Positions 14,199 to 19,332 of a stretch of DNA of 19,332 nt are shown here, piece after piece (the first letter of the stretch is position 1; each line of letters opens with the position of its first letter). A program made the position numbers and the translations under genes. Location of the stretch: the NCBI GenBank assembly GCA_902782905.1, contig CACZPB010000004.1:1-19332 (forward strand). Reading direction: 5' to 3'. The stretch is from an uncultured bacterium. GTDB taxonomy: Bacteria > Cyanobacteriota > Vampirovibrionia > Gastranaerophilales > Gastranaerophilaceae. The notes beneath the pieces are model-generated. The model was given only the letters and a program-made list of their open reading frames with translations. It ran no database searches and was not told the DNA's origin.

Positions 14199-14837
14199 AT
14201 GGATACAGCATTACAGAATATGAACCCTGTTTTACAACTTTTGACGGTAATGACGTTATTTTCGCTCATACCGTTTGTGTTTTGTTGTATGACGTGTTTT
14301 TTAAGATTTACAATCGTATTTTCGCTTTTGAAAACGGCAATGGGTGTACAAGTGCCTCCTGCAATTGTAACAATCGGTTTGTGTATGATTTTAACTTTTT
14401 ACACAATGGGCAATGTTTTTCAAAAAATGTATGATATGGGCTCTGTTCCGTATCAAAAAAATCAGAATCTTATAATGGCGGTTGATGCAGGTTCAAAGCC
14501 GCTCAAAGAATTTATGCTGAAGCAGACAAGAGAAAACGATTTGGCATTTTTTGTAGAGCTTAAGCATAAAACTCCTCCAAAATCTCCTGACGAGATAACT
14601 ATTTGGGAAGTAGCTCCGGCTTACATATTGAGCGAGTTAAAAACGGCATTTGAGATTGGTTTCATAGTATTTGTTCCGTTTATTGTATTAGACCTTGTTG
14701 TAGCGAATATATTGCTTGCATTAGGTATGTTCATGTTGTCACCGACAATTATTTCATTGCCGTTTAAGCTGTTGATATTTATTGCGGTAGACGGTTGGGC
14801 ACTTATAGTACAGGGGCTTGTTCAAAGTTATAACTAA
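14199..14837 (+). CDS. fliP: Type III export-gate protein FliP / SctR
   Basis: FliP/SctR forms the core pentamer of the export gate. The 212-aa protein has the family blocks: TCFLRFTIVFSLLKTAMGVQVPP near residues 30-56 (cited in parts: FLRFTIVFSLL, GVQVPP), KEFMLKQTREND, PAYILSELKTAFEIGF, and ISLPFKLLIF near the end. It lacks the long cleavable signal peptide of enteric FliP. The last third reads DLVVANILLALGMFMLSP, then DGWALIVQGLVQSY. The NILLAxGMxMxSP and GLVxSY details match SctR (YscR type) better than flagellar FliP, which usually has ASxLMSMGMMMLPP. The ribosome site AAAGGAAAG ends in fliO. Family membership is certain; the flagellar or injectisome subtype is not. Confidence 0.96.
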   Translation: MDTALQNMNPVLQLLTVMTLFSLIPFVFCCMTCFLRFTIVFSLLKTAMGVQVPPAIVTIGLCMILTFYTMGNVFQKMYDMGSVPYQKNQNLIMAVDAGSKPLKEFMLKQTRENDLAFFVELKHKTPPKSPDEITIWEVAPAYILSELKTAFEIGFIVFVPFIVLDLVVANILLALGMFMLSPTIISLPFKLLIFIAVDGWALIVQGLVQSYN

Positions 14838-14945
14838 GTGCTACGCACGTAGATATATGGTCGGGAGAGGATGATATACCGACAAGTTTAAATAAGAACT
14901 CCGGCTCTCCCTCAAAATAAAACTATAAAAAAGAGGCAAACAACG
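14838..14945 (+). other. fliP-fliQ intergenic region with mutually exclusive hairpins
   Basis: The 108-nt gap holds GTGC-TAC-GCAC (14839-14849). It also holds GTCGG (14860-14864) that can pair with CCGAC (14879-14883), and an overlapping GGGAGAG (14863-14869) that can pair instead with CTCTCCC (14905-14911). The two larger stems exclude each other. No T-tract follows, so it is not a typical terminator. It could be a remnant of a G/C-rich dispersed repeat or a processing or attenuation site between fliP and fliQ. The fliQ ribosome site AAAGAGG comes after it. Confidence 0.45.
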
Positions 14946-15434
14946 ATGGAACTATTAACAGAATATTTAGCAAAAGGTTTTATGACAATGTTGTCAATAT
15001 CCATGCCGTGCGTGCTTACGGCGGCGGCGATTGGTTTGGTTGTTGGTATCATACAGGCTGTAACGCAGGTTCAAGAGCAAACAATTGCTGCTGCTCCTAA
15101 AATCTTTGCTGTATTTTTAGTAATTATAATTGGCGGAATGGGATTTATTAAACTTCTTACAAATTTATTTTTAGAAGGAACAAATCTAGCATTCAACGGT
15201 ATTTCTAAAAATGATGCATTTGTGCTTCCTGCGGATTATTACAGATATACAACTCCTTTTGAAGCAGAAATGCAGGATAGATTCAAAAATGTTCCGACTG
15301 CAAGCGAGACTATGAAAAACGCAGGCAAAGTTCCATATATTGATAAGCAACAAAAAATTAAATATACTCCTGCGCCAAAGGCTCCGATGCCAAAGGGAAA
15401 TTTTGTTGAAATTAATAAAATGCTAGGCAGATAA
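14946..15434 (+). CDS. fliQ: Type III export-gate protein FliQ / SctS with a long C-terminal extension
   Basis: FliQ/SctS is a two-helix hairpin that wraps the FliP/FliR core. Residues ~1-88 are a standard FliQ domain: a first helix with LSISMPCVLTAAAIGLVVG, the signature loop QAVTQVQEQT, and a second helix after APKIFAVFLVIII. Usual length is about 85-90 aa; this protein is 162 aa. The extra ~74 residues are hydrophilic and rich in Pro, Lys and Met (KYTPAPKAPMPKG near the end), without a recognised domain. The LSMPxVLxAA start is more SctS-like, while PKI after the loop is FliQ-like. The reading frame continues without any sign of frameshift, and the stop at 15432-15434 lies before the next gene's G/C-rich leader. 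Confidence 0.93.
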   Translation: MELLTEYLAKGFMTMLSISMPCVLTAAAIGLVVGIIQAVTQVQEQTIAAAPKIFAVFLVIIIGGMGFIKLLTNLFLEGTNLAFNGISKNDAFVLPADYYRYTTPFEAEMQDRFKNVPTASETMKNAGKVPYIDKQQKIKYTPAPKAPMPKGNFVEINKMLGR

Positions 15435-15439
15435 AACTT

Positions 15440-15476
15440 ATCCCCCTTGGAGGAGGGTGCCGAAGGCAGGAGAGGG
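15440..15476 (+). repeat. G/C-rich repeat-like sequence between fliQ and the small exported-protein gene
   Basis: This strongly biased stretch (starting CCCCCTTGGAGGAGGG, then GCCGAAGGC, which can form a GCC-GAA-GGC mini-hairpin, then AGGAGAGGG) stands out from the AT-rich flanks. It resembles the dispersed CCCCTTGGAGGGG-type repeats of intergenic regions. Its end supplies the only AGGAG-like sequence before the next gene, although 14 nt from the ATG. Confidence 0.45.
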
Positions 15477-15489
15477 TAACAAACTAAAA

Positions 15490-15864
15490 ATGAAAAAAAA
15501 TTTAGCTATACTGTTAACACTATTAATATTTCAAACATCTTCTTGCTTTGCCTTTGAAGACGGGTTCATTTCTGCGAATAAAAAGTTGTCTGATATAAAA
15601 ATAGAAGACAATACGGTTATAGATGTTTTTCCTCTTTATACAGTTATGAATGAAAAAAATTCGCTCATTGTGCATCCACTAAAAGAGGGCAATACGAGTT
15701 TTAGTGTACTAAAGGGCGGAAAAGATATAGTTCTTTTCAATGTAAATGTTACTGAGGATGAGACAAAAATAAGTGAGGCAGACGGGTTTGATGTTTTTCA
15801 AATTGACTGTCCCCCAAATTATTATGAGTACTTACTTGATGAACCGCCAATTATAGGAGAATAA
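15490..15864 (+). CDS. Small exported protein with a pilus/secretin N-domain-like fold, in the export operon
   Basis: The 124-aa product from ATG 15490 begins with a clear Sec signal peptide (MKKNLAILLTLLIFQTSS, predicted cleavage after CFA). The mature part reads KKLSDIKIEDNTVIDVFP, then SLIVHPLKEGNTSFSVLKGGKDIVLFNVNVTE. This is the beta-rich pattern of the 'pilus formation protein N-terminal' domain found in CpaC/RcpA-type and type III secretins (identity of position and pattern, not a search result). A GTG at 15457 would extend the frame through the repeat, but the signal peptide argues for 15490. The stop overlaps the fliR start (TAATG), so the two are translationally coupled. A periplasmic protein between fliQ and fliR is unusual; it might link the export gate to outer structures. 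Confidence 0.75.
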   Translation: MKKNLAILLTLLIFQTSSCFAFEDGFISANKKLSDIKIEDNTVIDVFPLYTVMNEKNSLIVHPLKEGNTSFSVLKGGKDIVLFNVNVTEDETKISEADGFDVFQIDCPPNYYEYLLDEPPIIGE

Positions 15865-16643
15865 TGGATTACATAGTTTCACAAATATCTGTAATGTTTC
15901 CTGAATTTGCACGCTGGTTTTCGGCGGGTTTTATTGTGTTTGCAAGGCTTTTAGGGTTTATTAGATTTGCTCCTGTCTTTAACAGAAAAGAGATAGCCGG
16001 AATTGTAAAATTGGCGTTCGCTTTCATTTTAACAGTAATGATTACTCCTATGCTCAAACCGGCAATGCCTCCTGCGGGAATTTCACCTCTGTTGCTTTTG
16101 GTCTTAAATTTTGCAGCGGGCGCAATTATTGGATATATTGCTCAACTTTTTATTCAAGCGATAGAAGCCGGAGGAGATATGATTAATACACAAATGGGTT
16201 TATCTTCGGCTATGGTTATGGATCCTTCAACAAATGCTCAAACCTCTATTTTGAGTCGTGTTATTACACTATTGGGACTGTTGATTTTTATTGAAGTTGG
16301 CGGGTTTTATTGGCTAATAAACGCGCTTATAAGGAGTTTCGAGCTGTTTCCAATATATTCGGTAACAATTCCATTAGAAAAGATAATAAATTTAGAATAT
16401 TTGGTTACAACAACTTCGAATGTTTTATACATAGGACTACAGATTGCTTCTCCGGTTTTGCTTGCGACACTCGGACAAGACATTATACTTGGTGTAATTT
16501 CAAAAACAGCACCGCAGGTAAACGTTTTCCAATTGAGCTTCCTGTTTAAGCCTGTATTTGGTGCGGCAATAATGATTTGGATACTGCCAATGCTCGTGAA
16601 TGTAATTTCTGACTTTTTCTTGTCCTTTTCAAATATATATTAG
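15864..16643 (+). CDS. fliR: Type III export-gate protein FliR / SctT
   Basis: FliR/SctT is the single-copy gate subunit that combines a FliP-like and a FliQ-like half. The 259-aa polytopic protein has the expected blocks: FARLLGFIRFAPVF, IQAIEAGGDMINTQMGLSSAMVMDP (cited in parts: EAGGDMINTQMGLS, VMDPS), ALIRSFELFP, and SKTAPQVNVFQLSFLFKPVFG near the C-terminus. Length is normal. It begins in TAATG overlapping the previous stop, with AGGAGA just upstream. It is the last gene of the operon: only 50 nt separate it from the convergent typA. flhB and flhA, which usually follow fliR, are not here. Confidence 0.96.
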   Translation: MDYIVSQISVMFPEFARWFSAGFIVFARLLGFIRFAPVFNRKEIAGIVKLAFAFILTVMITPMLKPAMPPAGISPLLLLVLNFAAGAIIGYIAQLFIQAIEAGGDMINTQMGLSSAMVMDPSTNAQTSILSRVITLLGLLIFIEVGGFYWLINALIRSFELFPIYSVTIPLEKIINLEYLVTTTSNVLYIGLQIASPVLLATLGQDIILGVISKTAPQVNVFQLSFLFKPVFGAAIMIWILPMLVNVISDFFLSFSNIY

Positions 16644-16693
16644 CCAAAGTTGATGAAAGAGTACGCGATTTTTAAAATCCACAAGCTGTTTTC

Positions 16694-18484
16694 TTATATA
16701 CTTCCAAATTTTACAAGATTTTGTTTTCTCATTCTTATATTTTCCGGAGTTACTTCTACGAGTTCATCATCACCTATATATTCCAGACATTCTTCCAGCG
16801 TCAATTCTTTATGACCTTGTAAAGTAACCATTACATCAGCAGTTGCACTTCTCATGTTTGTTAATTTCTTTGTTTTGCAAATGTTAACAACAATATCTTG
16901 CGCTTTATTGCCTTCACCGATTATCATTCCGCGGTAAACTTTGGTGTGAGGCGTTACAAAAAATACACCCCTGTCTTCAAATTGAGCTAATGCGTATGGA
17001 ACAGCTTCTCCTTGTTCGTGAGCAAGAATAGAACCGCTTCTTTGCTTCGGAATATCGCCGGCAAAAGGTTTATATTCATCAAATGTGTGATACATAATTC
17101 CCTCACCGCGAGTCATTCTTATAAATTCCGAACGGAAGCCAATCAAACCTCGTGCCGGAATTGAGAATTTCATGCTAGTTCTACCGTTGGCATTATTCAT
17201 AGAATTCATGTTTGCTTTTCTGCCTGAAAGTCTATCAATACAAGAACCTGCATATTCTTCCGGAACGTCTACCAAAAGGTTTTCATAAGGTTCATATTGT
17301 TCACCGTTAACAGTTTTATAAATAACTTCAGGTTTAGAAACTTGGAATTCATAGCCTTCTCTACGCATAGTTTCGATTAATATGCCTAAGTGTAATTCGC
17401 CCCTGCCTGAAACTTTGAAGCAGTCTGTGGAATCAGTGTCTTCGACTCTCAAACTTACATTTTTTTCAAGCTCGTCATAAAGTCTTTTCCTAAGTTGTCT
17501 TGAAGTTACAAATTTACCTTCTTGTCCTGCAAACGGGCTGTCATTAACAGAAAAATTCATCTGAAGCGTTGGTTCATCTACTTTAATAAGCGGCAGGGCT
17601 TCAATATTGTTTGAATCACAGAGCGTTTCACCTATTTGAATATCAGAAAAACCGGCAATCCCAACTACATCACCTGCTTCAGCGCTATCAATTTCTACTC
17701 TGCCCAAATCTTTAAAACCGAACAGTTTAGAAATTTTACCTTTTGTAACCTTTCCTTCCGAATCAATCCATGCGACTTGGTCTTGGGAATGAACAACTCC
17801 GTTTACAATTCTTCCGACAACAATTCTGCCGACATATTCGTTATAATCCAATGTTGTTGCTCTAAATTGGAATGGCTTTGAAGCATCTCCGACAGGTTCC
17901 TGAATATTTGACAAAATACAATCTAAAAGCGGTATCATGTCTTTTCTTTCATCATCCAGATTCTTGATTGCAAAACCGTTTAGGCTGCTTGCATAAATGT
18001 ATGGAAAATCTATTAAGTCTTCTCTGTCAGTAAGCTCAGTGAACAAGTCAAAGACTTTATCCAAAGCTCCGTCAGGATCAGCAGCGGGCTTATCAATTTT
18101 ATTGATTACAACAATTATTTTAATACCAAGCTCTAAAGCTTTTGATAATACAAATCTTGTCTGAGGCATTGGACCTTCGGCAGCATCAACAATTAAAAGC
18201 GCACCGTCTACCATACCTAAAACACGCTCAACTTCTCCGCCGAAGTCTGCGTGTCCGGGGGTATCAACAACATTAATTTTTACGCCTTTGTAATCAATCG
18301 AAATATTTTTGGAAAGAATGGTAATACCTCTTTCTCTTTCCAAATCATTGCTATCAAGAACGCGCTCTTGAACCTGCTGACCTTCTCTAAATATGGTGCT
18401 CTGTTTTAAAAGGCAGTCAACAAGTGTTGTTTTGCCGTGGTCTACGTGAGCAATTATTGCGATATTTCTAATATTCTTAGCCAT
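16694..18484 (-). CDS. typA: Translational GTPase TypA (BipA)
   Basis: TypA/BipA is an EF-G-like ribosome-binding GTPase involved in 50S assembly and stress or low-temperature growth. The 596-aa protein has the G motifs in order: G1 AHVDHGKTT (12-20), G2 RGITI (52-56), G3 DTPGH (74-78), G4 NKID (128-131). After domain II come the TypA-specific C-terminal blocks (GRGELHLGILIETMRREGYE, RGLIGFRSEF, and the end SLEECLEYIGDDELVEVTP-like TLEECLEYIGDDELVEVTP). Length is normal. The ribosome site AGGGA lies six nt before the start. It is convergent with fliR, and no strong terminator is visible in the 50-nt gap, only a short GATTTT-T-AAAATC palindrome. Confidence 0.97.
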   Translation of the reverse strand: MAKNIRNIAIIAHVDHGKTTLVDCLLKQSTIFREGQQVQERVLDSNDLERERGITILSKNISIDYKGVKINVVDTPGHADFGGEVERVLGMVDGALLIVDAAEGPMPQTRFVLSKALELGIKIIVVINKIDKPAADPDGALDKVFDLFTELTDREDLIDFPYIYASSLNGFAIKNLDDERKDMIPLLDCILSNIQEPVGDASKPFQFRATTLDYNEYVGRIVVGRIVNGVVHSQDQVAWIDSEGKVTKGKISKLFGFKDLGRVEIDSAEAGDVVGIAGFSDIQIGETLCDSNNIEALPLIKVDEPTLQMNFSVNDSPFAGQEGKFVTSRQLRKRLYDELEKNVSLRVEDTDSTDCFKVSGRGELHLGILIETMRREGYEFQVSKPEVIYKTVNGEQYEPYENLLVDVPEEYAGSCIDRLSGRKANMNSMNNANGRTSMKFSIPARGLIGFRSEFIRMTRGEGIMYHTFDEYKPFAGDIPKQRSGSILAHEQGEAVPYALAQFEDRGVFFVTPHTKVYRGMIIGEGNKAQDIVVNICKTKKLTNMRSATADVMVTLQGHKELTLEECLEYIGDDELVEVTPENIRMRKQNLVKFGSI

Positions 18485-18511
18485 TTTATTCCCTATATGT
18501 TTTAAGTTTCT

Positions 18512-18551
18512 AGTGTTAAATTTACACTTATATTGTATTTAATCAATACAA
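18512..18551 (-). promoter_or_regulatory. Palindromes and weak promoter upstream of typA
   Basis: The 90-nt rnhB-typA gap holds a perfect 7-bp inverted repeat, TTGTATT (18533-18539) and AATACAA (18545-18551), and a second near-palindrome, AGTGT (18512-18516) with ACACT (18524-18528). On the minus strand TATAAG (18527-18532) could be a -10, with the poly-T run at 18550-18555 at the -35 position, 17 nt away. These are operator candidates; promoter support is weak. Confidence 0.3.
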
Positions 18552-18574
18552 AAAAACAAGAGGGTTTATGTTTT

Positions 18575-19216
18575 TTATAGCAAACTCAGCTGTTTTGTCT
18601 CAACAAGACCAAAATGTTTTCTTAAAAAAGAAGGTCTGTGGTATTGTGTCAGTCCGTATTTATCAATTGCATTTAGGTGTTCTTTTGTCAAATACCCTGC
18701 GTTTTTAGCCCAATTATACATGGGAAATTCTTCATGCAGCTTTAACATGTATCTATCGCGTGTAACCTTTGCCAAAATACTTGCTGCTGCAATAGAGGCA
18801 GATTTAGAATCGCCTTTTATTATAAATTTTTGAGGATAATTATAATTTCTTATGAGTTTATTCCCATCCACCAGAGTCAGTGCATCTTCTTGCATAATGG
18901 AAGTACAGGCAATATTCATAGCTTTTAGAGAAGAATTTAGAATATTTATTTTTTCTATTTCGTCTACTTCTATGCAAACAATTTTGTTGACCGTGCTAGC
19001 TAAAATAGTGTCGTAAATAGCTTCTCTTTTTTTTGCAGAAAGTTTTTTTGAATCATTAAGTATCTCTAAATCTTTAATTAATCCGCCTGTGATTTCAGGA
19101 AAATATACTGCTGCAGCAAAAACTCCGCCGGCAGCAGGTCCTCTGCCGGCTTCGTCTGTACCTATGATTTTTTTATCAAATTGTTTATCAAATTCAAATA
19201 AATCTTGAACTGTCAT
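18575..19216 (-). CDS. rnhB: Ribonuclease HII
   Basis: RNase HII cuts RNA in RNA-DNA hybrids and removes single ribonucleotides from DNA. The 213-aa protein has the family signature GTDEAGRGPAAGGV with catalytic D21 and E22, then NDSKKLSAKKRE, a VDG block with a further acidic residue, GDSKSASIAAASILAKVTRDR, and the C-terminal GYLTKEHLNAIDKYGLTQYHRPSF motif (cited in parts: GYLTKEHLNAI, HRPSF). Length is typical. Its start lies 16 nt after the stop of the upstream partial gene with only a weak ribosome site, so the two are likely in one transcript. Confidence 0.97.
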   Translation of the reverse strand: MTVQDLFEFDKQFDKKIIGTDEAGRGPAAGGVFAAAVYFPEITGGLIKDLEILNDSKKLSAKKREAIYDTILASTVNKIVCIEVDEIEKINILNSSLKAMNIACTSIMQEDALTLVDGNKLIRNYNYPQKFIIKGDSKSASIAAASILAKVTRDRYMLKLHEEFPMYNWAKNAGYLTKEHLNAIDKYGLTQYHRPSFLRKHFGLVETKQLSLL

Positions 19217-19232
19217 ACCAATTATGTAATGC

Positions 19233-19332
19233 TTATCCGATTACCGGTGCAACAAATGTTCTTGCTGCCAAGTCTTTGTCCAACATCAAAAGAGCTTTTT
19301 TATCATCGCCGATTAATTTTAAAGTTGCAAGC
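19233..19332 (-). CDS. 3' end of an unidentified gene upstream of rnhB
   Basis: On the minus strand an open frame enters from the window edge and stops at 19233-19235. It encodes about 32 residues: TLKLIGDDKKALLMLDKD followed by LAARTFVAPVIG. No internal stop or biased composition argues against coding, and the 16-nt spacing to rnhB is operon-like. Too little is visible to name the family. Confidence 0.6.
   Translation of the reverse strand, partial: LATLKLIGDDKKALLMLDKDLAARTFVAPVIG

Noticed and set aside
15457..15489. GTG start for the small exported protein
   Set aside because: It would translate through the G/C-rich repeat and place 11 polar residues before an otherwise ideal signal peptide.
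16644..16693. Terminator between fliR and typA
   Set aside because: Only a short GATTTT-T-AAAATC palindrome with a one-nt loop is present and no stable stem with a T-tract.

Overview
This is a 19.3 kb AT-rich bacterial chromosome segment. It carries cell-wall and division housekeeping genes, a flagellar/type III export operon and several lineage-specific proteins. The bacterium has peptidoglycan (MurF), FtsZ with an IPDFLR-type tail, an FtsH with two membrane spans, and a Gram-negative-style periplasm, because an exported protein with a pilus/secretin-type N-domain lies inside the export operon. The low G+C, the mix of genes and the many low-complexity lineage-specific proteins fit a gut non-photosynthetic cyanobacterial relative (Vampirovibrionia/Gastranaerophilales, 'Melainabacteria'). 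That placement is an inference without a database search and I hold it at moderate to low confidence.

Layout. 1-1196: 3' part of murF, with a G/C-rich palindromic repeat carried in frame near its 5' edge. 1267-5943: ftsH, a small three-span membrane protein, a PAP2 phosphatase and a membrane-anchored phospholipase D-like protein, all on the + strand and tightly packed. 6071-7261: ftsZ with its own leader and a strong terminator. 7522-8232: a duplicated-domain protein with EF-hand-like loops, preceded by a promoter whose predicted start site falls on an (AATAG)6 microsatellite. 8297-8477: structured repeat element copy A. 8523-9848: an M16 zinc peptidase. 9919-11259 (-): an Ala/Gly-rich protein with a glycine-zipper region. 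11374-11901: a 528-bp gene-free block bounded by perfect 21-bp inverted repeats, with two more copies (B and C) of the structured element arranged head to head around a shared G/C hairpin. 11910-12554 (-): a DUF4145-like protein with a C-terminal membrane anchor. 12678-16643: a + strand operon with a double-SpoA (FliM/FliN/SctQ-like) protein, FliO, FliP/SctR, FliQ/SctS with an unusual tail, a small exported protein, and FliR/SctT. 16694-19332 (-): typA (bipA), rnhB and the 3' end of an unidentified gene.

The most interesting region is the export operon. FliO points to a flagellar origin. However, the FliP C-terminal half and the FliQ first helix read more like injectisome SctR/SctS than flagellar FliP/FliQ. 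The switch protein has two SpoA domains in one chain, as SctQ has, and no N-terminal CheY-binding motif. A periplasmic protein sits between fliQ and fliR, and flhB and flhA do not follow fliR. It may be a hybrid or non-flagellar type III export machine. The second notable set is the family of ~185-nt structured repeats and the block with terminal inverted repeats.

No rRNA, tRNA, CRISPR array or intact transposase gene was seen.
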